Origin: an uncultured Clostridia bacterium
Lineage (GTDB): Bacteria > Bacillota > Clostridia > Christensenellales > Aristaeellaceae
Direction of reading: 5' to 3'
Assembly: GCA_934632155.1 (NCBI GenBank)
Contig: CAKTXZ010000001.1
Coordinates: forward strand, 124,001 to 188,000
DNA length: 64,000 nucleotides
A program made the translations under genes and the position numbers. The notes beneath the pieces are model-generated. The model was not told where the DNA came from. It made no database searches and saw only the letters and a program-made list of their open reading frames with translations. Positions within the stretch are counted from its first letter, which is position 1. Each line of letters begins with the position of its first letter. Below, one piece after another: positions 52,815 to 60,986 of the stretch.

Positions 52815-53183
52815 TCATGTAGCCGCGTCAAACATTGGCTGCACAGAACTTCGTGGAGCTCTGCCGGGCGCGCTTCCTGTTCTCGGGCGGCTTGAGCTTC
52901 GAGGCCGCGTTCGCTTGAAGTAGCCATAGCTTCTGACGTAGCCGTTCTTCTGCGCCTTTTCATACCCCGGCGGCAGGCCGCGCGGATATTTCTTTGCGTG
53001 TCGCTCCGCCAGCCGGATTTCCCACTCGCTTTGCTTCTTTGGCGAGCGCAGCGGCGCGCGGCTTCGGTTTTTCAGCGACTCCGCCGTGCCGTCATACCGC
53101 CGCTTCCGCTTGCGACCCGTCTTGCGGCTCATCCTGTACCGCTCCGCCGCCTTCGTTACCCCGTGCTTCGCCGCGTATTTCAA
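52815..53183 (-). pseudogene. IS481-like transposase remnant (N-terminal HTH part, frameshifted)
   Basis: A 122-codon frame starts MKYAAKHGVTKAAERYRMSRKTG and continues KRRYDGTAESLKNRSRAPLRSPKKQSEWE, which is the N-terminal helix-turn-helix region of an IS481-type transposase. After NGYVRSYGYFKRT the frame loses sense. In the neighbouring frame KLKPPENRKRARQSS follows, the sequence expected next in this family, so a frameshift lies near 52905-52920. The catalytic DDE (rve) domain is wholly absent. No inverted repeats were found. It is a dead fragment of a former insertion. Confidence 0.75.
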
Positions 53184-53350
53184 TACCCGTGATGGTACGC
53201 TTCCTGTGCTATTCTGTCCACGAAGAACGCCTCTGTGGCGGCTGGTTTGTTGGCGCTGCTATCCTACCACGCGCGTTCTCTTTTTGCTTGGCTTTTGTGC
53301 TCCTCATGTACTATGTCGCAACATGTCGCTATGCGCCGCAATATTCCTGC

Positions 53351-53379
53351 TTGACAAATGCGCGCGGAGGCGGTATAAT
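53351..53379 (+). promoter_or_regulatory. Promoter of the uracil permease gene
   Basis: Full-consensus TTGACA (53351-53356), 17 bp, TATAAT (53374-53379). Confidence 0.92.
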
Positions 53380-53385
53380 CGCAAC

Positions 53386-53499
53386 GGTTCATCTTTAAGG
53401 CGGTACAGAGAGACCGGCAAGAGAAACACGAACGCTTGCGATGATGGCGGCTGCATTGCGCCATGAAGGTCTTGCCCTGTGCTGGGCAAGGCCTTTTTT
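53386..53499 (+). promoter_or_regulatory. PyrR-type pyrimidine attenuator leader
   Basis: The leader begins with a PyrR-binding hairpin: CGGT (53401-53404) and ACCG (53413-53416) close the loop ACAGAGAG, matching the conserved CNGNGAG of PyrR loops. GGCAAG at 53416-53421 can pair with CTTGCC (53471-53476), the 5' arm of the terminator, forming an antiterminator. Binding of PyrR with UMP to the hairpin would free the terminator and stop transcription when pyrimidines are plentiful. Confidence 0.8.
53466..53499 (+). terminator. Regulated terminator of the uracil permease leader
   Basis: GGTCTTGCCC (53468-53477) pairs with GGGCAAGGCC (53484-53493; one G-T), loop TGTGCT, then T6. Confidence 0.9.
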
Positions 53500-53547
53500 C
53501 GAGCCGAGTGAAGATGCGCCGAACAAAATCACAGGAGGGGAACACGA

Positions 53548-54996
53548 ATGAAACTGGTTTACGACATCGCCGACAAGCCTCCGATCAGGAAAAACCTGAT
53601 CTACGCCTTCCAACAGCTGCTGGCCATCATGGCGGCGACGCTGCTGGTGCCGATTCTGGTGGACGGCACGGGCGTGTACATGAGCCAGCCGGCGGCGCTG
53701 TGCGGCGCGGGCTTCGGCACGCTGTTCTACATCTTCATCGCCACCCGCCAAAAGAGCCCGGTGTTTCTGGGCAGCTCCTTCGCCTTCATTGCGCCGCTCT
53801 CCGGCGCGGTTGCCTTCGGCTTTCTGGGCATCTTTCTGGGCGCCGTGTTCGCGGGTCTGGTGTATGTCGCCATCGCGCTGATTATCAAAAAAACCGGCTC
53901 CGCATGGGTGAACAAGCTGCTGCCGCCCGTGGTCATCGGCCCGGTGGTCGCCCTGATTGGGCTGAGCCTGTGCGCCAGCGCCATGACGAATCTTGCCAAC
54001 GTGAGCGGCGATATGAACCTGTCGCAGACGCTGGGGCTGATGCAGGCCAAGCTTGCGGAAGTGACCAGCGTCGACCAGATTTCCGGTGCGATCGGCGAAA
54101 TCACCGCCGCCGCGACGGCGACCGGCTACAACCTTGTGGCCATTCTGGTGGGGCTGGTCGCGTTCTTTATCACAGTTTTTGCCTCCGTCAAGGGCAGCAA
54201 GGGCATGAAGCTGATCCCCTTCATCATCGGCATTCTGGGCGCCTACGTCATCGCGCTGGCGCTGACCCTTATCGGCCGGGCAACGGGCTGCGCTTACATT
54301 CAGCTGGTTGACCTGAGCAAATTTGAAAGCATGCAGCTCTTTGAGGTACCGCGCTTCACCTTCCTGGGCATGCTGGGCGCGTATCCGGAGGCGACCAACG
54401 CCATTGACGGCTGGGCGGATGTGGCCAGCGTTCTGCTGCTCTTCGCGCCGGTCGCCTTCGTCACGCTGGCGGAGCATATTGCCGACCATAAGAATCTTTC
54501 CTCCATCATCGGCCGCGACCTGATTGCCGATCCCGGCCTGGATCGCACGCTGCTGGGCGACGGCGTTGGCACCATCGTCGGCTCCTTCTTCGGCGGCTGC
54601 CCCAACACGACGTACGGCGAATCGGTCGGCTGCGTGGCCATCACCGGCAACGCTTCGGTTTCCACGATCGTGATTGCGGCGATTTACTGCATCGTGCTTT
54701 CCTTCTTCCACCCCTTCGTCTGCTTCGTCAACTCCATTCCCTCCTGCATCGTGGGCGGCGTGTGCATCGCGCTGTACGGCTTCATTGCGGTTTCCGGCCT
54801 GAAGATGCTGCAGCCTGTTGATTTGAACGATCACCGCAACCTCTTTGTCGTCGCCGCGATTCTGGTATGCGGCATCGGCGGGCTGACGCTGAACTTTGGA
54901 AAGGTGCAGATCAGCGCCATCGCGACCGCGTTGATCGTGGGCATTCTGGTGAATGTGATTTTCAACAAGCGCGCCCAAACGGAAAAGAGCGAATAA
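53548..54996 (+). CDS. uraA: Uracil permease (NCS2 family)
   Basis: A 482-residue nucleobase:proton symporter of the inner membrane with about 14 spans. It opens with the Bacillota PyrP-like MKLVYDIADKPPIRKNLIYAFQQLLAIMAAT region. Transport motifs: FVTLAEHIADHKN with the substrate-binding Glu, and GCPNTTYGESVGCVAITG with the second Glu of the NCS2 signature. The last spans are followed by FNKRAQTEKSE. AGGAGGGG precedes the ATG. The PyrR-type leader supports uracil as the substrate rather than xanthine. Also named pyrP in Bacillus. Its terminator overlaps the rpsO promoter. Confidence 0.92.
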   Translation: MKLVYDIADKPPIRKNLIYAFQQLLAIMAATLLVPILVDGTGVYMSQPAALCGAGFGTLFYIFIATRQKSPVFLGSSFAFIAPLSGAVAFGFLGIFLGAVFAGLVYVAIALIIKKTGSAWVNKLLPPVVIGPVVALIGLSLCASAMTNLANVSGDMNLSQTLGLMQAKLAEVTSVDQISGAIGEITAAATATGYNLVAILVGLVAFFITVFASVKGSKGMKLIPFIIGILGAYVIALALTLIGRATGCAYIQLVDLSKFESMQLFEVPRFTFLGMLGAYPEATNAIDGWADVASVLLLFAPVAFVTLAEHIADHKNLSSIIGRDLIADPGLDRTLLGDGVGTIVGSFFGGCPNTTYGESVGCVAITGNASVSTIVIAAIYCIVLSFFHPFVCFVNSIPSCIVGGVCIALYGFIAVSGLKMLQPVDLNDHRNLFVVAAILVCGIGGLTLNFGKVQISAIATALIVGILVNVIFNKRAQTEKSE

Positions 54997-55030
54997 TCCT
55001 GAAAAAAGCTTAAAAATCTCAGGACGCATG

Positions 55031-55059
55031 TTTACAAACCACGCCTTTCATGGTATAAT
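55031..55059 (+). promoter_or_regulatory. rpsO promoter, nested in the uraA terminator loop
   Basis: TTTACA (55031-55036), 17 bp, consensus TATAAT (55054-55059). The -10 box lies in the loop of the hairpin at 55036-55073. Confidence 0.8.
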
Positions 55060-55075
55060 GACAGGCGTGGTTTTT
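55036..55075 (+). terminator. uraA terminator enclosing the rpsO -10 box
   Basis: A perfect 11-bp stem AAACCACGCCT (55036-55046) with AGGCGTGGTTT (55063-55073), 16-nt loop, ending in TTTTT. Confidence 0.75.
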
Positions 55076-55169
55076 AGAACCGTATTCCCGGGCTGGCGAT
55101 ACTCCAACGCCTTCCTGAGCATGCGGCGATTGAAGCAGGGGTTGCCACGCCCCAAAAGGAGGAAACAAC

Positions 55170-55433
55170 ATGGATAAGGAACGCAAGGCTCAGATTATGC
55201 AGACGTACGCCCGTCACGAGGGCGACACCGGTTCTCCCGAGGTGCAGGTTGCGCTTCTGACCGAACGCATCAACCACCTCAACGAGCATCTCAAGCTTAA
55301 CAAGAAGGATCACCATTCCCGTCGCGGCCTGCTGCTGATGGTTGGTCAGCGCCGCGGTCTGCTCGATTATCTGAAAAAGACGGATATCGAGCGCTATCGT
55401 GATCTGATTGCCAAGCTGGGTCTGCGTAAGTAA
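55170..55433 (+). CDS. rpsO: 30S ribosomal protein S15
   Basis: An 87-residue small-subunit protein that binds the 16S rRNA central domain early in assembly. The family signature HEGDTGSPEVQVALLTERINHLNEHLKLNKKDHHSRRGLL-type block spans residues 16-54, and the tail is DYLKKTDIERYRDLIAKLGLRK. AAAAGGAGG precedes the ATG. A leader of about 100 nt lies between the predicted transcription start and the gene and includes GGGG-(N8)-CCCC near 55138; S15 often controls its own translation from such leaders, but no known motif was recognised. It is followed by a terminator and pnp, a conserved order. Confidence 0.97.
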   Translation: MDKERKAQIMQTYARHEGDTGSPEVQVALLTERINHLNEHLKLNKKDHHSRRGLLLMVGQRRGLLDYLKKTDIERYRDLIAKLGLRK

Positions 55434-55443
55434 TGCGCAAATG

Positions 55444-55480
55444 GGCTACCGGCGAGAGCCATTCCTGCCGGTAGCCTTTT
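55444..55480 (+). terminator. Terminator between rpsO and pnp
   Basis: A perfect 10-bp stem (GGCTACCGGC with its complement), 13-nt loop, then TTTT. Confidence 0.85.
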
Positions 55481-55534
55481 GTTCACCTGTTGGCGGGCGC
55501 CTTCAGGATGTGTGTGTGAGGAGAAGAGAAGAAA

Positions 55535-57700
55535 ATGGACTACAAATCGTATTCAATGGAATTTGCCGGCCGTACGCTGACGCTGGAATTTGGCAAGTAC
55601 GCTCAGCAGGCGGGCGGCTCCGCCGTGGTGCGCTATGGCGATACCGTGGTGCTGGTCAATGCGACTGCGTCCGATACGCCGCGCGAGGGCGTGGATTTTT
55701 TCCCGCTGACCGTCGATTTTGAAGAAAAGCAGTACGCCGTGGGCAAGATTCCCGGCGGCTTCATCAAGCGCGAGGGGCGGCCGACCGAGAAGGCGACGCT
55801 GACCTGCCGCCTGATTGACCGTCCGCTGCGCCCGCTGTTCAATAAGGGCATGCGCAATGACGTTCAGGTCGTGGCGCAGACGCTCTCTGTCGACCCCAAT
55901 ACCCCGCCGGAATTTCCTGCGATGCTGGGCTCCTCCATCGCGCTGATGATTAGCAACATCCCTTGGGGCGGCCCGACCGCCGCCGTGGTGGTGGGGCGCG
56001 TCAACGGCCAGCTTGTCATTAACCCGGATGAAGCGCAAAGCGCCGCCTCCGATATGCATGTTACCGTCGCGGGCACCAAGGACGCCATCATGATGGTTGA
56101 GGCGGGCGCGAACGAGGTGAGCGAGGACGCTATGATGGACGCGATCCTCTACGCCCACGAAAGCATCAAGGAGCTGGTTGCTTTTCAGGAGAAGATCGTG
56201 GCCGAAATCGGCAAGCCCAAGAGCGAATTCCCGCTCGTTACCACGGGCGACGATGTGAAGGCCGCCGTGCGCGAATACGCGCTGGAAAAGTGCCAGTATG
56301 TTTATTCCACCTATGTTCGCAAGGAGCGTCAGGCGCGTGAGGCGGAGGTTTCCGCCGACGTGGCCGCGCATTTTGCCGATATCTTCCCCGGTCGTGAGGG
56401 CGAGGTCGCCGATGCGCTGTATTACCTGAACAAGGAGGTCATGCGCCGCAAGATCCTCGATCAGGGCATTCGCCCCGATGGCCGTAAGGTGGATGAGGTA
56501 CGCCCCATTTGGTGCGAGGTGGGCGTGCTGCCCCGCACGCACGGCAGCGCCGTGTTTACCCGCGGCGAAACGCAGGCGCTTACGATTACCACGCTGGGCA
56601 TGGTTTCCGAGGCGCAGCAGCTGGACGGCCTGTCCAATGAGGAAAGCAAGCGCTACATGCACCAGTACAACATGCCCTCCTACGCCACGGGCGAGGCCGG
56701 GCGTCTGCGCAGCCCGAACCGCCGCGAGATCGGCCACGGCGCGCTGGCTGAGCGCGCGCTGGTGCCCGTGATTCCTTCGGAGGAGGAATTCCCCTACGCC
56801 ATGCGTCTGGTTTCCGAGATTCTGGGCAGCAACGGCTCCTCCTCGATGGCTTCCGTGTGCGGCAGCACGCTGTCGATGATGGACGCGGGCGTGCCGATTC
56901 ACGCGCCGGTCGCGGGTGTGGCCATGGGCCTGATTCAGGATGCGGAGACCGGCAAGATCGAGGTGCTGACGGATATTCAGGGTCTGGAGGATTTTCTGGG
57001 AGATATGGACTTCAAGGTCGCCGGCACCATGAACGGCATTACCGCCATCCAGATGGATATCAAGATCAAGGGCATTAACCGTGATATTCTCTCCCGCGCG
57101 CTCAATCAGGCGCTCAAGGGGCGGCTGCATATTCTGGGGCTGATGCTCGAATGCATCGGCCGTCCGCGTGAAACGCTGTCCAAGTATGCGCCCAAGATCA
57201 TCAATTTCACCATCAATCCCGATAAGATTCGCGAAGTCATTGGGCCGGGCGGCAAGATGATTAACAAGATCATCGCCGAAACGGGCGTTAAAATCGACAT
57301 CGAGGACGATGGTCGCGTCTTTATCTCCACGCCCGATCAGGCGGCGGCGGACAAGGCCAAATCCATCATTCTGGGCATCGCGAAGGATATTGAAGTGGGC
57401 GATGTGTTCATGGGCAAGGTTGTGCGCATCATGAACTTCGGCGCCTTCGTGGAATTGGCCGGCGGCAAGGATGGCATGATCCATATCTCCAAGCTGGATA
57501 ACAAGCGTGTGGAGAAGGTGGAGGACGTGGTGAAAATCGGCGACGAGCTGGAGGTCAAGGTTTGCGAGATCGACGCGCAGGGGCGCATTAACCTGATCCG
57601 CAATGATATCGTATACGATAATCCTACCTTCACGCGTTCCGCGCCGATGGCGAACCGCCCGCCCCGCCGGGATGGCCGGCCGGTCGGCGAACGCCGATAA
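55535..57700 (+). CDS. pnp: Polynucleotide phosphorylase
   Basis: A 721-residue phosphorolytic 3'-5' exoribonuclease of the RNA degradation machinery, a trimer in the cytosol. Two RNase PH domains flank an all-helical linker: the first opens SYSMEFAGRTLTLEFGKYAQQAGG and contains RPLRPLFNKGMRNDVQVV. The second contains IRPDGRKVDEVRPI, GSAVFTRGETQAL and NGSSSMASVCGSTLSMMDAGVP. The KH domain (INPDKIREVIGPGGKMINKI) and S1 domain (GDVFMGKVVRIMNFGAFVEL) end the protein with a short basic tail. GAGGAGAAGAGAAG precedes the ATG. Confidence 0.97.
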   Translation: MDYKSYSMEFAGRTLTLEFGKYAQQAGGSAVVRYGDTVVLVNATASDTPREGVDFFPLTVDFEEKQYAVGKIPGGFIKREGRPTEKATLTCRLIDRPLRPLFNKGMRNDVQVVAQTLSVDPNTPPEFPAMLGSSIALMISNIPWGGPTAAVVVGRVNGQLVINPDEAQSAASDMHVTVAGTKDAIMMVEAGANEVSEDAMMDAILYAHESIKELVAFQEKIVAEIGKPKSEFPLVTTGDDVKAAVREYALEKCQYVYSTYVRKERQAREAEVSADVAAHFADIFPGREGEVADALYYLNKEVMRRKILDQGIRPDGRKVDEVRPIWCEVGVLPRTHGSAVFTRGETQALTITTLGMVSEAQQLDGLSNEESKRYMHQYNMPSYATGEAGRLRSPNRREIGHGALAERALVPVIPSEEEFPYAMRLVSEILGSNGSSSMASVCGSTLSMMDAGVPIHAPVAGVAMGLIQDAETGKIEVLTDIQGLEDFLGDMDFKVAGTMNGITAIQMDIKIKGINRDILSRALNQALKGRLHILGLMLECIGRPRETLSKYAPKIINFTINPDKIREVIGPGGKMINKIIAETGVKIDIEDDGRVFISTPDQAAADKAKSIILGIAKDIEVGDVFMGKVVRIMNFGAFVELAGGKDGMIHISKLDNKRVEKVEDVVKIGDELEVKVCEIDAQGRINLIRNDIVYDNPTFTRSAPMANRPPRRDGRPVGERR

Positions 57701-57719
57701 GCAACATAAAACCTGAGAA

Positions 57720-57755
57720 CAGGGGGAAGCTACAGGTAGTTTCCCCCTGATTTTT
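57720..57755 (+). terminator. Terminator after pnp
   Basis: CAGGGGGAAGCTAC (57720-57733) pairs with GTAGTTTCCCCCTG (57736-57749; one G-T), followed by ATTTTT. Confidence 0.85.
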
Positions 57756-57776
57756 CAACTCAAGGAGTATGCGCCT

Positions 57777-59021
57777 GTGGAAAAGTTTACGCTGGAAAAT
57801 GGACTGACGCTGTTGGTGGAGACCATGCCCTATCTGCGTTCCGCGTCGATCGGCGTGTGGGTCAAGGCAGGATCGGTGCTGGAAACGCCGGAGGAAAACG
57901 GCCTGTCGCATTTTATGGAGCATATGGCCTTCAAGGGCACGCAAAAGCGCACCTCGCGGCAGATTGCCGAGGAAATGGACGCGGTGGGCGGGCATTTGAA
58001 CGCCGCGACCAGCAAGCTGTGCACCAATTATTACGCCAAGGTGATCGATGAGGATTTGCCGCTGGCGGCGGACATATTGGCGGATATCGTGCGCAACCCT
58101 GCGCTGGATCGACAGGAAATGGACAAGGAACGCGGCGTAATTCTGGAAGAAATCGCCATGGTGGAGGATTCGCCGGAGGACGTGGTGTACGAAGTGCTGG
58201 CGGAGGCCGTATTTGGCGCGCAGCCGTTGGGGCAGACGATACTGGGGCCCTCGGAGCGCATTGCGGCATACCAGCCGGAGGATCTGCGCGCATTCCGCGC
58301 GCGTCATTATGGCCCGCAGAATACCGTGGTGGCCATTGCCGGAAATGTGGAGCCGCAGCGTGCGCGCGCATTGATTGAGGAGAAATTCGGCGATTGGCGC
58401 GGCGCAGCCGGTGAAATCTTCCCGGAGGAGGTTGCCATTGACGAGCAGCGCCACCTTTGCCGGGATAAGGATACCGAGCAGGTGCATCTTTGCGTGTCCT
58501 TCCGCGGCGTGGGCATGGGCAGTCCGGTGGTCTATCCGATTGCGGTGCTGAACAATATTCTGGGCGGGGGCACATCTTCGCGTCTTTTCCAGCGCATTCG
58601 CGAGGAGCTGGGCATGGCCTACACGGTTTATTCCGGCCCGTCGAATTATCCGCACTGCGGCGAATTCACAATCTACGCGGCCACGTCGCCCAAGCATGCG
58701 CATACGGTGCTGGAGCAGATCGATATCGAGATTCGCAAGCTGCTGGACGACGGATTTTCCGAAAAGGAATTCACCATGGCCAAGGCGCAGCTCAAGGGCA
58801 GCTATGTGCTGGGGCTGGAAAGCGCCTACAACCGCATGAGCGCGCTGGGGCACAATCAGATGCTGCTGGGGCGCGTCATTCCCCCGGAGGAGACCATTGC
58901 CGCAATCGAACGCGTAACGCCGGAGGATGTGCGTGCCATCGCTGCGCAGATGCTTTCAGGCCCGCGCGCATATGCCGTGGTAGGCAGGAAAGCGGAAAAG
59001 TACCTGCAATATATGAAATAG
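57777..59021 (+). CDS. M16-family zinc peptidase (YmxG/MlpA-like)
   Basis: A 414-residue inverzincin-type peptidase. The zinc motif HFMEH is at residues 45-49, and the third ligand glutamate is in GVILEEIAMVEDSPED about 75 residues on. The second, inactive M16 half follows (RHLCRDKDTEQVHLCVSFRGV, GGGTSSRLFQRIREELGMAYTVYSGPSNY). The GTG start at 57777 follows AAGGAG by 9 nt. The order rpsO-pnp-M16 peptidase is conserved in Bacillota. No signal peptide is seen. Its substrates are not known. Confidence 0.92.
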   Translation: MEKFTLENGLTLLVETMPYLRSASIGVWVKAGSVLETPEENGLSHFMEHMAFKGTQKRTSRQIAEEMDAVGGHLNAATSKLCTNYYAKVIDEDLPLAADILADIVRNPALDRQEMDKERGVILEEIAMVEDSPEDVVYEVLAEAVFGAQPLGQTILGPSERIAAYQPEDLRAFRARHYGPQNTVVAIAGNVEPQRARALIEEKFGDWRGAAGEIFPEEVAIDEQRHLCRDKDTEQVHLCVSFRGVGMGSPVVYPIAVLNNILGGGTSSRLFQRIREELGMAYTVYSGPSNYPHCGEFTIYAATSPKHAHTVLEQIDIEIRKLLDDGFSEKEFTMAKAQLKGSYVLGLESAYNRMSALGHNQMLLGRVIPPEETIAAIERVTPEDVRAIAAQMLSGPRAYAVVGRKAEKYLQYMK

Positions 59022-59039
59022 CGTTCAAACAACAATAAC

Positions 59040-59076
59040 AAAGCCCGCGCGACAGGGAAAGCGTCGCGCGGGCTTT
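59040..59076. terminator. Bidirectional terminator
   Basis: A perfect 14-bp stem (AAAGCCCGCGCGAC with its complement), 9-nt loop, flanked by A-rich and TTT ends; it serves the peptidase gene and the convergent minus-strand operon. Confidence 0.85.
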
Positions 59077-59148
59077 GCGTATGGCTTCAATGGGGAAAAG
59101 GGGCAAGCGCTTGGGCTGCGCTGTGTTTAGACGCGGCGCAAAGCGCCG

Positions 59149-59895
59149 TTATTGCCAGCGAAGGGCGACGGCGTCATGATCCGACAGGAACACGCCGTCC
59201 CGTTCCTCGTGCCATGCTGTGACGTCGCAGCATTCCGAAGGGCGATTGGTTAAAATATAATCGATTTTCATGGCGGGGCCGCGGCCGAAATCGTGGAAGG
59301 TTGGCGGGATATCGCGGGTAACGTCGGTGAGGCCGCTGTCGCGAATCAGGGCGTAGGGCGCGTCCTGCGGCTCGAGGTTAAAATCGCCCGTCAGGAAGAT
59401 AGGCAGCGGCTCCTGCTGTTCAAGCGCCTTAATCAGGCCGAGAATCTGGGTAAGCCCCTGCGTGCGCGCAGCCTCGAACTCATGATCTAAATGGGTATTG
59501 ACGATATAGCATTTTTTCCCATCGGCCGGCTGATACAGCTTCACCCATGTGCATATGCGCGGACAGATGCTCTGCTCCCGATAGCGGCTGCCCGGAACGC
59601 GCGGCGTTTCGCTCAGCCAGAATTGATCCATCGCGTGCAGGGCGATGGTTTCGCGGCGACAGGCGATCGGGCAGGCCTCGCCGCCGTAGTCCGCTTCGCG
59701 TCCCACGCCGAAAAACGCGTATGCCGGCAGCTCTCTGCGCAGCGCCTGCAGGCTTTCGGGCATAGCCTCCTGAAAGCAAAGCACATCGGGCGCTTCTTGG
59801 CGAATCCTCTCGACAATCAGCGGCAGGCGATTGAAAAAGTAGTTTTTTCCGTCGCCTGGGGCGGGGTAGCGCAGGTTTAGGGTCACGATCTTCAT
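59149..59895 (-). CDS. Endonuclease/exonuclease/phosphatase-fold protein
   Basis: A 248-residue EEP-superfamily hydrolase. The start at 59895 (MKIVTLNLRYPAPGDGKNYF) follows GAAGGAGG; the longer frame is not conserved. Motifs: TLNLR, DVLCFQEAM with the metal-binding Glu, NTHLDHE, LTGDFNLEPQD, and LSDHDAVAL with the catalytic His. The closest groups are the endonuclease/phosphatase proteins that include secreted and intracellular phosphodiesterases; no signal peptide. Last gene of the mutL-miaA operon. Substrate unknown. Confidence 0.85.
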   Translation of the reverse strand: MKIVTLNLRYPAPGDGKNYFFNRLPLIVERIRQEAPDVLCFQEAMPESLQALRRELPAYAFFGVGREADYGGEACPIACRRETIALHAMDQFWLSETPRVPGSRYREQSICPRICTWVKLYQPADGKKCYIVNTHLDHEFEAARTQGLTQILGLIKALEQQEPLPIFLTGDFNLEPQDAPYALIRDSGLTDVTRDIPPTFHDFGRGPAMKIDYILTNRPSECCDVTAWHEERDGVFLSDHDAVALRWQ

Positions 59896-59950
59896 GGGGC
59901 GGCCTCCTTCACAGAGCGATTGGAAAGAACGGTTGCGGCGGGCAGTCTGT

Positions 59951-60967
59951 TTACAGCGCGGCAATTTCCCTTTCGGCGCGTTCCATAACCGCCACGACAC
60001 GGTCGCAGAAGCGGTCGAAATCCGCATCGACGCGCTGCGCCTCCGGATGCGTCAGGAAATAGCGGACGGAGCGCGGAGCGGCCTGATCGAAGCGATACTG
60101 CGCCCGGAAGGACGGAACCAGCGCGTGCAGCTTGGCGTTGTCGAAGATGACGGTATTGGATTTATCGCCCAGCAGCGTGCCGCGAAAATCGTATGCGGCG
60201 CATTGCGCCAGCAGGGCGCTGGGCACATAGCAGGGGCGGTAGGGGCCGCCCACCGCATCGGCGATCACTTGAAGAATCTGGTTCCACGTCAGCAGCTCCT
60301 CGGCGGTAATCTGCACCGCCTGCCCGACGGCATGGATGTTGCCCATCAGGCCGGCGAAGGCGGGCGCGAAATCCTCGCTGCTCATGACGGCCCACAGGCT
60401 GTTGCCGTCTCCGGGCACAAGCACCCTTTTCCCCTCGCGGATGCGCTTGAGCACCTGCCACGCGCCCAGACGGCCATGCAGCGGCACAACCATGGTCTTT
60501 TCGCAGAAGGTGTGGCTGGGACGGACGATGGTGACGGGAAAGCCGTCCTCACGGAAGGCGCGCAGGAAAACCTCCTCACACGCCGCCTTGTCGCGCGAAT
60601 ATTGCCAGTAGGGGTTGCAGAGCGGGGTGGATTCGGTAATCACGGGGGAAACGAGCGGCTTTTGATAGGCGGAGGCGGAACTGACAAAGAGCATCTGGCG
60701 CGTTTTGCCTGTAAACAGGCGCACGTCGCGCAGCGCCTGATCGGGCGTGAAGCAGATGAAATCTGCGATTACGTCAAAGCGTTCATTACGCAGCGCGCTG
60801 CAAACGGCCGCTTCATCGTTCATATCCGCGATGATTTGCCGGGCGGCGGGAAAGGGGTTTTCCCGCAGGCCGCGGTTGAGCAGGGTTACGTCCCAGCCGT
60901 TTGCCAGCAAAAAACGCGTGACGTCGGTGCTGATGGTTCCGGTTCCGCCAATCAGAAGCGCTTTCAT
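59951..60967 (-). CDS. NAD-dependent epimerase/dehydratase-like SDR protein
   Basis: A 338-residue extended SDR-fold protein. The NAD(P)-binding loop is LLIGGTGTISTDVTRFL (residues 4-20), the cofactor-face segment is FVSSASAYQKP, and the catalytic Tyr-x3-Lys is YSRDK in PYWQYSRDKAACEEV. The extended C-terminal substrate domain follows (VPGDGNSLWAVMSSEDFAPAFAGLMG). Such proteins modify nucleotide sugars or bind RNA/cofactors in chloroplast relatives; the substrate is unclear. It starts 19 nt after the YnbB-type gene. Confidence 0.85.
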   Translation of the reverse strand: MKALLIGGTGTISTDVTRFLLANGWDVTLLNRGLRENPFPAARQIIADMNDEAAVCSALRNERFDVIADFICFTPDQALRDVRLFTGKTRQMLFVSSASAYQKPLVSPVITESTPLCNPYWQYSRDKAACEEVFLRAFREDGFPVTIVRPSHTFCEKTMVVPLHGRLGAWQVLKRIREGKRVLVPGDGNSLWAVMSSEDFAPAFAGLMGNIHAVGQAVQITAEELLTWNQILQVIADAVGGPYRPCYVPSALLAQCAAYDFRGTLLGDKSNTVIFDNAKLHALVPSFRAQYRFDQAAPRSVRYFLTHPEAQRVDADFDRFCDRVVAVMERAEREIAAL

Positions 60968-60986
60968 GCGATTCCTCCCGTTTATG

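Larger units (their letters stand above)
53184..53547. other. Intergenic region with the uracil permease control leader
   Basis: This 364-bp gap holds about 165 bp of unassigned sequence, then the promoter (53351-53379) and the PyrR-type attenuator (53386-53499). No gene is supported in the first part. Confidence 0.6.

Noticed and set aside
53395..55029. A 544-codon minus-strand frame opposite the uracil permease
   Set aside because: Antisense to an NCS2 transporter with all signature residues; low-complexity shadow sequence.
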